Assembly: GCA_030431775.1 (NCBI GenBank) | Contig: JAUIHW010000002.1 | Location: forward strand, 195,087-259,086 | DNA: 64,000 nucleotides | Reading direction: 5' to 3' | Source: Gammaproteobacteria bacterium | GTDB taxonomy: Bacteria > Pseudomonadota > Gammaproteobacteria > Pseudomonadales > JAUIET01 | Shown here: in pieces, positions 35,421-43,607 of the stretch | Position numbering within the stretch: the first letter of the stretch is position 1 | Layout of the letters: every line of letters starts with the position of its first letter | Position numbers and translations under genes: made by a program | The notes under the pieces: generated by a model | Seen by the model: the letters and a program-made list of their open reading frames with translations, nothing else | Told to the model about the DNA's origin: nothing | Database searches by the model: none

Positions 35421-38400
35421 ATGCAGCGAATTCTTGTTTTTTTTATCGAGCGCCATTTGCTGGTAAATGTGATTGCCTTTGCGATGGTGGGCCTCGGTCT
35501 GATCGCCGCCAGCAATCTCAAGCGAGAGTTTCTACCCAGCTTCGACACGCCGATTTTATGGGTGTCTGCGCGCCTGCCCGGGGCCTCGGTCATGGATGTG
35601 GAAACCAAGGTCACGATTCCCATCGAAGAAGCACTGGACGGCGTTGAAGGCATCGATGACTACCACACAGTAATTTCAGATAACAGCTCGTTCACCACCG
35701 TCGATCTGTACGATGACTTCGACAGTGCGGCGATCAAGGAAGCCGAACAGGATGTCAGGGATGCGGTGGACGCAATTAATGACTTCCCTCCGGAAATGGA
35801 AGATGAGCCCAGCATTGTGCACCTGAACCCGGCCAGAGGAGTGGTGATTGAGCTGGCGCTCACCGGCCCGATGAGCCTGCTGATCGATATTGCCGAAGAT
35901 CTGGAAGATCGTATCGAGCAATTGGACACCGTTTCGGATGTGGACATTATCGGCCTGCCGGAACCCGAGGTTAGGGTACTGGTGGATCCGACCAAAGCGA
36001 AGGCTCACAACATCAGCCTCGATGCTATCGTCCAGGCCATCAATGCCCGCAATATATCCAGCACTGGTGGTTTTCTGGAACGTGCTGATGCCCAGCAGCA
36101 GGTCGTTATGTGGAGTCGCTACAACGAGCCTGAGGAAGTCGCGGATACCATACTCAAAGCCAGCGTGAACGGCGGAGTACTTAGGGTACGCGATATTGCC
36201 CGTATAGAATCCGGTCGTAAAGACAATAATCTGCGCGTTCACAACAGTGCGCAGCGCGGCCTGACATTGGCAATCAGTAAGCGTGAGCAGGCGGATATCA
36301 TTGACACCACAACTCAGGCGAAAGCGGTGATGGAAGATATCACCTTGCCAGACGGTGTTGAATACAGGTTTGTTGCTGACGAATCTTATATCATCAGCAA
36401 CCGGCTTAACCTGCTGGCTAACAATGGCCTGATGGGGATTGTACTGGTTAGCTGCGTGCTGGTGTACTTTGTACGCCTGCAACCGGCCATCTGGATTCTT
36501 GTTGGCATTCCCATCGTGTTTCTCGGTTCGATTGCGCTGTTCGGTCAGTCCGGCATGTCGTTGAATATGATGTCCATGAGCGCGTTTATCATAGTGCTCG
36601 GTATGATTGTTGACGACGCGGTAGTTGTCTCCGAACGCATTGCCCTTAAGCAGGCACAGGGCCTGCCCGGCAGGCAGGCCGCGCTGGAAGGCACACGCGA
36701 AATGATGCCAGCGGTAACAGCGGCCACCTTAACGACTGTGCTGGCTTTTTCGCCGATGTTATCGATTGGCGGTCTACCGGGGAAAATCACCTGGCAAGTG
36801 CCAGCGGTGGTTGTGATTGCCTTGCTGGTGTCGGTGCTGGAATCATTTTTTATCCTGCCCGCACACATGTCCACTGTGCGCGTGGGTTCCGAATTGCAGA
36901 AAAGGCCCTGGTTACGGCGTCTGGAAGAGCTTTATTCCAATGCGCTCGGCTGGGTGATGCAACACAGACTGATTGTGATCGGCATCAGCGTTGCCGTGTT
37001 TGTGATCATTATGGCCGTTATTCGCCCGATGATACCCTTCATACTCTTCCCGCAAGACGACGCTGACCGGCTATACATCAAACTCAGCAAACCATTGGGA
37101 ACACCGCTGGAACAAACCGAGGCCTCAGTGCGGGTAATTCAACAGCAGATCATGCGCATTGCCGACGATGAACTTGATCTGGTCAGTGCGCGCATCGGTC
37201 ATCAGAATACCAGCTCCTCGGACAAAGACATTGGTGAAGCCAGCCATGAAGCACTGGTCATCATTCAGTTTAAAAAAGCCGGGCGTGAATTTACCAATGC
37301 CGAATGGATACAGATTTTTCAGCGCAAGCTGCGCTTACCAGCCGGTGTTCGCGCGGTTTATCAATCAGATTACTTTGGCCCCCCCACCGACCAGCCCGTT
37401 ACCGTTCATGTGTTATCGAACGACGATGATCTGCGGCGCACGGCAGCGTTTGAGATTGCGGCCTATCTGCGCGAAACACCCGGTGTCATTGAAATCGACG
37501 TGGACGAGCGACCAGGCGCTCCACAGATTGATCTGCAGTTGGACTACGACAAACTTGCGATGCGCGGTCTGGATGCCGCAACCGTTGGCCGCACCCTGAA
37601 TATCGCGTTTTACGGGGTTGAAGCAAGTGAGCACCGTGACCTGGATGACATTACCAAACTACGGGTGCAATTTGAGCCGGCCGCGCGAGGCGATCTGGAC
37701 GGATTGCTTGATATACCGGTGGCAAATCGCAATGGCCAGTTGATACCGATTCGCGATATCGTCACGCCAGTTGAAAAACCGGCTCTGACTCGAATTTACC
37801 ATCGTAACGGTGAACGTTCCGCTACAATTCGGGCAAGCTTTACCCCGGAGAGCGGGCTGACGGCACTGCCCTTCTCCCAGCAACTGAAACGCGACGTATT
37901 TAGCCGCTTTGAAGGTCAGAGCGGCCTGACGCTGCAAATGGGCGGGGAAGCCGTTGAAACAGAAACCACAGCCGGTGGCATTGCTACTGCCGCAATCATC
38001 GCAGTTGCAGGGATCGCGCTGGTCGTTTGGCTAATGCTGGGCTCCTTGTTGGAGGCACTGTTTATTTTAAGCGTTATTCCATTTGCAATCGCCGGCGTGA
38101 TCTTCACCTTCTTTCTGCACGGGCAGCAATTGTCGATGTTTGCCATGCTGGGTGCCATTGGCCTGACCGGCGTGGTTGTCAATGGTGCGATTGTGATGGT
38201 CGATGCTGTACACCGGCGCTTGCACGCTAACAACATCAAACGTGGGGACGATGAAGAAGACAGAATCATCATAGAAACCGTGGTCGAGCGCTTACGCCCT
38301 ATCCTCGTTACCACATTAACCACTCTGGGCGGCGTCTTGCCAACCGCCTACGGACTCGGTGGTTACGACCCGATGATTAGCCCAATGTCGCTCGCGATTG

Positions 38401-38519
38401 GCTGGGGCCTGGTATTCTCCACCTTTGTCACGCTGTTTGTTGTGCCAGTGCTGTACTCTGTGGCCAGAGATTTCAGCCATCTGGAAGCCCGGCTATTCGA
38501 CCGCTTTCACCGGCATTGA
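35421..38519 (+). CDS. RND efflux transporter permease
   Basis: A full-length 1032-residue inner-membrane proton antiporter of the AcrB/HAE family. The twelve-helix architecture is visible, with two large periplasmic domains (about 40-320 and 560-850). The proton-relay helix reads LGMIVDDAVVVSERIAL, with the two adjacent aspartates. The second half has the corresponding IGLTGVVVNGAIVMVDAV. The subgroup is similar to marine MexK/OqxB-like pumps rather than heavy-metal CusA, as no methionine pairs for metal are obvious. The drug or lipid substrate is unknown. Confidence 0.94.
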   Translation: MQRILVFFIERHLLVNVIAFAMVGLGLIAASNLKREFLPSFDTPILWVSARLPGASVMDVETKVTIPIEEALDGVEGIDDYHTVISDNSSFTTVDLYDDFDSAAIKEAEQDVRDAVDAINDFPPEMEDEPSIVHLNPARGVVIELALTGPMSLLIDIAEDLEDRIEQLDTVSDVDIIGLPEPEVRVLVDPTKAKAHNISLDAIVQAINARNISSTGGFLERADAQQQVVMWSRYNEPEEVADTILKASVNGGVLRVRDIARIESGRKDNNLRVHNSAQRGLTLAISKREQADIIDTTTQAKAVMEDITLPDGVEYRFVADESYIISNRLNLLANNGLMGIVLVSCVLVYFVRLQPAIWILVGIPIVFLGSIALFGQSGMSLNMMSMSAFIIVLGMIVDDAVVVSERIALKQAQGLPGRQAALEGTREMMPAVTAATLTTVLAFSPMLSIGGLPGKITWQVPAVVVIALLVSVLESFFILPAHMSTVRVGSELQKRPWLRRLEELYSNALGWVMQHRLIVIGISVAVFVIIMAVIRPMIPFILFPQDDADRLYIKLSKPLGTPLEQTEASVRVIQQQIMRIADDELDLVSARIGHQNTSSSDKDIGEASHEALVIIQFKKAGREFTNAEWIQIFQRKLRLPAGVRAVYQSDYFGPPTDQPVTVHVLSNDDDLRRTAAFEIAAYLRETPGVIEIDVDERPGAPQIDLQLDYDKLAMRGLDAATVGRTLNIAFYGVEASEHRDLDDITKLRVQFEPAARGDLDGLLDIPVANRNGQLIPIRDIVTPVEKPALTRIYHRNGERSATIRASFTPESGLTALPFSQQLKRDVFSRFEGQSGLTLQMGGEAVETETTAGGIATAAIIAVAGIALVVWLMLGSLLEALFILSVIPFAIAGVIFTFFLHGQQLSMFAMLGAIGLTGVVVNGAIVMVDAVHRRLHANNIKRGDDEEDRIIIETVVERLRPILVTTLTTLGGVLPTAYGLGGYDPMISPMSLAIGWGLVFSTFVTLFVVPVLYSVARDFSHLEARLFDRFHRH

Positions 38520-38527
38520 GAGGCGAC

Positions 38528-39256
38528 CTACCAAAGAGATCGCCCACCATCGATCACGTGGTCAGCGCCGGTAATATAGGCGCTCTCGTCTGACGCGAGA
38601 AACACCGCCAGCTGAGACACCTCCTCAGGCTGACCGCTGCGATGCATTGGAATTGCGGCCAATTGATCTTCATCCAGCGTGCCCGACATGCCGGTATTGG
38701 TGATTGCTCCGGGAAGAATCGCGTTTACCCGAATACCCTCGCCTCCGAGATCATAGGCCGCTGTTTTGGTCAGCCCGCGCACCGCCCATTTTGACGCGCC
38801 ATAAATTGCATGCCACGGAATGCCGCGCATACCAGCCAGTGAGGACAGATTGATGATCGAGCCACCACCCGCTTGGCGCATTAAAGGGGCAAGCTTGCTG
38901 ATACCAAGCCAGGCGCCGAACACATTGACTTCCAGCAGTTTTTTAACCTGCTCCGGATCAGCCTCATCCACTTGCCCAATAAAATACAGTCCGGCGTTAT
39001 TGACCAACACATTGGGTATGCCAAAGCGGTCTTTTGTAACGGCGCACACGGCATCCCAGTCGCTAGAGCTGGATACATCCTGCTTTACGAATACGGCTTG
39101 CTCGCCAATCTCGTCGGCCAGAGACTGACCGGCTTCTTGCTGCACATCGGTCAACACAACTTTTGCCCCTTCTGCCGCAAACATCCGTGCGTGCGAGGCA
39201 CCCATACCCTGCGCTGCACCGGTAATGATTGCAATCTTGTTGTCCAGTCGATTCAT
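38528..39256 (-). CDS. Short-chain dehydrogenase/reductase
   Basis: A 242-residue classical SDR with a TGAAQGMG cofactor loop, NNAGLYF, the catalytic serine in INLSSLAG and YGASK. It resembles 3-alpha/20-beta-hydroxysteroid dehydrogenase-type enzymes. The start has GAGGAAGAGG upstream. It is the last gene of the soeABC-sulP-phosphotransacylase run, so a role in sulfonate metabolism (for example reduction of sulfoacetaldehyde to isethionate) is conceivable but unproven. Confidence 0.9.
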   Translation of the reverse strand: MNRLDNKIAIITGAAQGMGASHARMFAAEGAKVVLTDVQQEAGQSLADEIGEQAVFVKQDVSSSSDWDAVCAVTKDRFGIPNVLVNNAGLYFIGQVDEADPEQVKKLLEVNVFGAWLGISKLAPLMRQAGGGSIINLSSLAGMRGIPWHAIYGASKWAVRGLTKTAAYDLGGEGIRVNAILPGAITNTGMSGTLDEDQLAAIPMHRSGQPEEVSQLAVFLASDESAYITGADHVIDGGRSLW

Positions 39257-39266
39257 AGCCTCTTCC

Positions 39267-40193
39267 TCAGGATTTTACGTAGACGGCCGCCAGCGCGATC
39301 GACGCCAGCCGGGCAGCCACCGGGTCGGCGCGGGATGTCAGCGTGATCGGCACTTTGGCACCCAGCACAATACCGGCCGCTGCAGCGCTCATAAAATACA
39401 CCATTTGCTTGAACAGCATATTACCCGCTTCAATGCTGGGTACCACCAGCAATTCGGCGTTGCCGGCTACCGGGCTGTCTATGCCCTTCAGGCGTGCCGC
39501 TTCTTCGGACACCGCATTATCGAAGGCCAGCGGCCCAAACACCTGCGACTCGGGAAATTTCCCCTGCATGGCCCAGCGTGTCAACTCGGCTGCATCCATG
39601 CTGGATGGCATGGCGTCGCTCGCCTGCTCTGTTGCCGACAGTAAGGCCACTTTCGGGCAGCGATTGCCCAGCCGGTGCAGCAGCTCGACCGCATTGTGAA
39701 CAATGTGCTGCTTAACTTCCAGGTTCGGCAGCACGTTAATCGCAGCATCGGTAATACATAGGGCGTCGTCGCTGCCCGGCAGAGTCATATGAAACACATG
39801 ACTCAGGCGCCGCTCAGTGCGCAATCCATGGTCGCGGTGTAACACGGCGCGTAACAGATTGTCAGTGTGTATATCCCCTTTCATCAGCGATGCGACCATA
39901 CCATCGCGCGCCAGGTCGACAGCCAGTTGCGCGGCTTCCTGCTCGTCACCAGCCGCCAGCACCGCATGCTCAGAGATGTCCCAGCCCAGTTCGCCCGCAA
40001 AGCGCTTGATTGCGCTGGCATCGCCAATCAGAACGGGCTCTATCAGACCGTATTGCTCGGCCAGCTGCGCACTTTGCATAGGCAACTCGGCACCGGCATT
40101 GACGATTGCGGTGCGCACTCTTTGGCCTCGCTGGGCCCGAGCTAACAGGCCGGCGGGACACTCAACTGCTTGCTTGCTCAGCATGCTGTGCAT
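39267..40193 (-). CDS. Phosphate acetyl/butyryl transferase
   Basis: A 308-residue phosphotransacylase (PF01515 type) that interconverts acyl phosphate and acyl-CoA. The segment MKGDIHTDNLLRAVLHRDHGLRTERRLSHVF and the late VVPSIEAGNMLFKQMVYF are characteristic of the Ptb-like branch. The start at 40193 is set by AAGGAG six bases upstream; the longer frame is antisense-like. It overlaps the end of the sulP gene. In sulfoacetaldehyde-degrading bacteria a phosphotransacetylase removes the acetyl phosphate made by Xsc, and this gene, linked to sulfite oxidation, could be that enzyme. This is inference. Confidence 0.88.
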   Translation of the reverse strand: MHSMLSKQAVECPAGLLARAQRGQRVRTAIVNAGAELPMQSAQLAEQYGLIEPVLIGDASAIKRFAGELGWDISEHAVLAAGDEQEAAQLAVDLARDGMVASLMKGDIHTDNLLRAVLHRDHGLRTERRLSHVFHMTLPGSDDALCITDAAINVLPNLEVKQHIVHNAVELLHRLGNRCPKVALLSATEQASDAMPSSMDAAELTRWAMQGKFPESQVFGPLAFDNAVSEEAARLKGIDSPVAGNAELLVVPSIEAGNMLFKQMVYFMSAAAAGIVLGAKVPITLTSRADPVAARLASIALAAVYVKS

Positions 40194-41949
40194 CGACTTC
40201 TCCTTCGTCAGGCGGTGGCGGGCATTCCTTGAAGATACGTTTGTCGCAGCGAGCGCATATCGACTGATCCAAGGTGGGCACAACGCAGGCGATTGCCTCG
40301 CCCTTGTTGGCAAACACATTACTCTGACCGACCTCGTCGAGTACACCGAAGCGGCGGAACTTGTCGCTGATTTGTCGTCGCCTTAACGTTAGGTACAGTT
40401 TACCACCGCGCTGCCTGCGTCGCCGGGTCTCTTCGATCAACAACTGAGCGCCCGGCATATCAATATCAGCAAGGCTCTTGATCAGCAACAGCAGGTTTTT
40501 CTGCTCCGGGTGCTCGCTTTCCAGTTTACGCAACTGGCGTCTTACGTGGTCCAGCGAACCGAAGTACAGCTGGCCGTCCAACCTGCCAAAAGCCAGCTGC
40601 GGGCATTCATCCAACTCGAACGCACGCGCATTGCGAAAGTAGCGACGTTCTGTGGTTGGGTCCGGTGCGACCATGGCCAGATACGCAGTCGCTGAACGGC
40701 GCAAGTACAGACTCAAGGAGACGATCACACCAATAATAATGGAGAACTCCAGACCAACCAGCAGACTGGCAACGAACGTGATGGTCATGACCGCACTCGA
40801 ACCACGGCTGGTCGTCAGTATGTGCTTGATGTGATCCAGTGCTATCAGGCGGATCGCAACCAAGAGTATTACCCCGCCAACAGCAGGAACTGGAATAAGC
40901 TGAATCCAGCGGCCAAGCACCAGCACAATCAGCAGAAGGAACAAGGATGCGAAAATGGCCGCCAATGGGGTGCGGGCGCCCGCATCGAAGTTGGCCGCCG
41001 AGCGGGTGAATGAACCAGAGCCCATGTACGCTGAAAAAAAACTGCCGACCATATTTGAGACACCCTGGCCAACAAATTCCTGATTCACGTTCACGTCCTG
41101 ATTGGACCTCAGTGCCAGACTACGGGCAATGGCGGTGGCTTCCAGCAAGCCCACCAGCGCCACCGCAAAAGCGGCCGGGGCAAGCAGACGAATATCGTCC
41201 AGGCTTAGCGTGGGCACAGCCAGCGCGGGCAGGCTCAACGGAATACTCGGCACTGTCACTACCTGGCCGTCAGCCTCTGGCATGAAAATCAGCATGACGG
41301 TTCCTGCAGCCAGGGCCAACAGATAGTTTGGCCATTTCGGCGCCCATAACAAACAAGCCAACGCTACCAAAAAGCTCACCAGGCCTATACTCCCGGCGAG
41401 CCAATTGGCTTCACGCAGATGAGTCCCTATTTCCCAGGCTGCCCCTATTGCAGTTTCGCTGCCGCGGGTTTCTATCCCGAGCACATTGGGAATTTGGCTG
41501 ACAAAAATAATCACAGCCGCACCCGTGATAAAGCCAAGCATAACTGAAGGAGACACGAAGCTGGCTATACTGCCCATGCGCAACAGGCCCAGCGCAAACT
41601 GAAATACACCAGCCATCAGCGTCAGTGTAATGGCCGCCTGCACGTACGCTGCCGACCCGGGCGAGTAAGAGGCTGACAGACTGGCAAACACCAGCACGGA
41701 TATTGCCGTGGTGGGCCCGGAAATCATATGCCGCGAAGAACCGAACAGCGCAGCAAAGATTGGGGTGATAATCGCCGTGTAAAAACCGTGTTCTACCGGC
41801 ATTCCTGCAATGGCTGCAAAGGCAATGGACTGCGGAAGTACCAGAACAGCGGCCGTCAGCGCCGCCCACAAATCGGCACGCAAAGTAACCCTACTGACAT
41901 CATGCAACCAGCTTAATGCGGGAAACAGTCGAAGATCAGGGGTGATCAA
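40162..41949 (-). CDS. SulP family anion transporter with STAS domain
   Basis: A 595-residue SLC26/SulP transporter: about ten to twelve membrane helices (LPQSIAFAAIAGMPVEHGFY is the signature N-terminal helix region) and a cytoplasmic STAS domain (about 440-540). The start is a TTG at 41949, as an in-frame stop lies just upstream and GGTGA precedes it. A short cysteine-containing tail (CARCDKRIFKECPPPP) follows the STAS domain. It begins 21 bases after soeC, so it may export the sulfate made from sulfite, or import anions; direction cannot be told from sequence. Confidence 0.9.
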   Translation of the reverse strand: MITPDLRLFPALSWLHDVSRVTLRADLWAALTAAVLVLPQSIAFAAIAGMPVEHGFYTAIITPIFAALFGSSRHMISGPTTAISVLVFASLSASYSPGSAAYVQAAITLTLMAGVFQFALGLLRMGSIASFVSPSVMLGFITGAAVIIFVSQIPNVLGIETRGSETAIGAAWEIGTHLREANWLAGSIGLVSFLVALACLLWAPKWPNYLLALAAGTVMLIFMPEADGQVVTVPSIPLSLPALAVPTLSLDDIRLLAPAAFAVALVGLLEATAIARSLALRSNQDVNVNQEFVGQGVSNMVGSFFSAYMGSGSFTRSAANFDAGARTPLAAIFASLFLLLIVLVLGRWIQLIPVPAVGGVILLVAIRLIALDHIKHILTTSRGSSAVMTITFVASLLVGLEFSIIIGVIVSLSLYLRRSATAYLAMVAPDPTTERRYFRNARAFELDECPQLAFGRLDGQLYFGSLDHVRRQLRKLESEHPEQKNLLLLIKSLADIDMPGAQLLIEETRRRRQRGGKLYLTLRRRQISDKFRRFGVLDEVGQSNVFANKGEAIACVVPTLDQSICARCDKRIFKECPPPPDEGEVDAQHAEQASS

Positions 41950-41970
41950 AACCAGTCACCATGACCATCT

Positions 41971-42909
41971 TCAAGCGCCATAATAATGACGAATGACGTG
42001 CCGCGCCTCAACAAAGAACAGCCAGCGCTCCAGCAATAGACCCAGGTAGGCAGACACCACAGCCAGCAATGCCAGAGGCAGCCCACCGCCCGCGAGATTC
42101 ATCTGCGCAAACAACAACAAAGCGGGCATTGCAAAGGCCATTAACAACACCAGGCGTCGCGCCAGGGTTTTGGTTTTCGGCCCAACCTCGTAAATGAACT
42201 CCTTCTGCAGAAAGTTGGGAGCCGAGTGTCCAGTGTCCAGCAGCCGCACACGCGCTTCAGTAAAGCTGGTAGCAGTATTAATATTTGAGCGGGAAGGTTT
42301 GCCAACAAAAGCGAAGTAATACCATTTGAATACGGCCGCCAGCACACTGAGTGCAACCGTGCCCCAAAGCCAGCCTTTTGCCACTGCCTGACCCGCCGAG
42401 GTCAGCGCAAGATTAAACAATAGCAAGCCACTGAGTACAGCGAAAATCAGGAAGCCTGCCGGAACAAGCCGGGTATGCCACTGCGGAATGGTCTTTAGAC
42501 TGGCATAAATCATTGCCGTGCATAGCAACAGCAAGCCGGCGATGACAATGCACAATACTCCGGTCAATAACACGACCGGTGACGTTTGCCAGGAGTTACG
42601 CCAGAGCACAAAAATGTAGATCAACGCAAGCGGATAGTACAACAAGGCAAGTACTCCTTCGCGCGAAAGCCACGACGTTCGAAATCGGCTGAAAGCACGC
42701 CAGGCGTTCTTCGGATTGGCCAGGTGGAATGTAGACGCCAGCAAACCGACTGTCATTAAAAGCAGAGCAACAGCGAAGCTCAACCAGTACGCCTGCGGTG
42801 CGGCAAACGGGTTGCCTCCGAACAGTTGGGCCATCACCAGTATGATCATAAAGCCGTAACCGAATCCGGAAGTGACAGTAAACAGCAGAACAGAGAACGC
42901 AGGGTGCAT
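41971..42909 (-). CDS. soeC: DmsC-like membrane anchor of the sulfite dehydrogenase
   Basis: A 312-residue integral membrane protein with about eight helices, of the DmsC anchor family. It links the molybdenum and Fe-S subunits to the quinone pool. It begins six bases after the Fe-S subunit gene. The DmsA/DmsB/DmsC-type trio without a Tat signal on the catalytic subunit is the pattern of cytoplasm-facing SoeABC. Confidence 0.8.
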   Translation of the reverse strand: MHPAFSVLLFTVTSGFGYGFMIILVMAQLFGGNPFAAPQAYWLSFAVALLLMTVGLLASTFHLANPKNAWRAFSRFRTSWLSREGVLALLYYPLALIYIFVLWRNSWQTSPVVLLTGVLCIVIAGLLLLCTAMIYASLKTIPQWHTRLVPAGFLIFAVLSGLLLFNLALTSAGQAVAKGWLWGTVALSVLAAVFKWYYFAFVGKPSRSNINTATSFTEARVRLLDTGHSAPNFLQKEFIYEVGPKTKTLARRLVLLMAFAMPALLLFAQMNLAGGGLPLALLAVVSAYLGLLLERWLFFVEARHVIRHYYGA

Positions 42910-42914
42910 AGGGC

Positions 42915-43607
42915 TTACCGGGCAATCATTTTGTTGATCCAGCCCTTCACTGTAAAGGGCTGCTCTTCCTCCACCGCATGCACCGACACCTCCACCGGCT
43001 GTCTCGGTGGCAGATATTGATTGGTGGGTGCATAGCCCAGCTCCGGCATCAAGTCTTGCCCGTCGCGCGCTCGCACCGCCTGACTGACCTCAGAATTCGG
43101 GTCATCAAAATCCCCGAACAGGCGGGAACTGGTCGGACAGGTCAGCACACAGGCCGGCTTGCGTTCAGCCTCCGGCAGGTTTTCGTCATATATACGGTCA
43201 ACGCAGAGCGTGCACTTTTTCATGACACCCTGCACCGGGTCCAGTTCGCGCGCCCCATAAGGGCAGGCCCAGGCGCATAGGTTGCAGCCCATACACTTGT
43301 CTTGGTCAACCAGTACGATGCCGTCTTCGTCGCGCTTGTACGACGCGCCGGTCGGACACACGGTTACACAATCGGCCTTCTCACAATGCAGGCAGGACAT
43401 TGGGAAGTGCACGGTCTTGCTGACTGGCTGCTCTTCGACCTCAAAGGTGCGAATGCGATTCAACCAGGCACCGTCCGGGTCTTTACCGTATGGCGCTGTA
43501 TCCGACAGCGGCCCAATGGTGCCCGAGGTATTCCATTGCTTGCAGGCTGTGGCACAGCCATGGCAGCCGACGCAAGTGTCGAGATCTATAACCAACCCCA
43601 GCCTCAT
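42915..43607 (-). CDS. soeB: Four-cluster ferredoxin subunit of the sulfite dehydrogenase
   Basis: A 230-residue Fe-S protein with four cysteine clusters for [4Fe-4S] centres, beginning with DTCVGCHGCATACKQWN (C12, C15, C18, C22) and continuing with CLHCEKADCVTVCP, CMGCNLCAWACP and CTLCVDR. It passes electrons from the molybdenum subunit to the membrane anchor. Its ATG overlaps the soeA stop (ATGA), indicating coupled translation. Confidence 0.85.
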   Translation of the reverse strand: MRLGLVIDLDTCVGCHGCATACKQWNTSGTIGPLSDTAPYGKDPDGAWLNRIRTFEVEEQPVSKTVHFPMSCLHCEKADCVTVCPTGASYKRDEDGIVLVDQDKCMGCNLCAWACPYGARELDPVQGVMKKCTLCVDRIYDENLPEAERKPACVLTCPTSSRLFGDFDDPNSEVSQAVRARDGQDLMPELGYAPTNQYLPPRQPVEVSVHAVEEEQPFTVKGWINKMIAR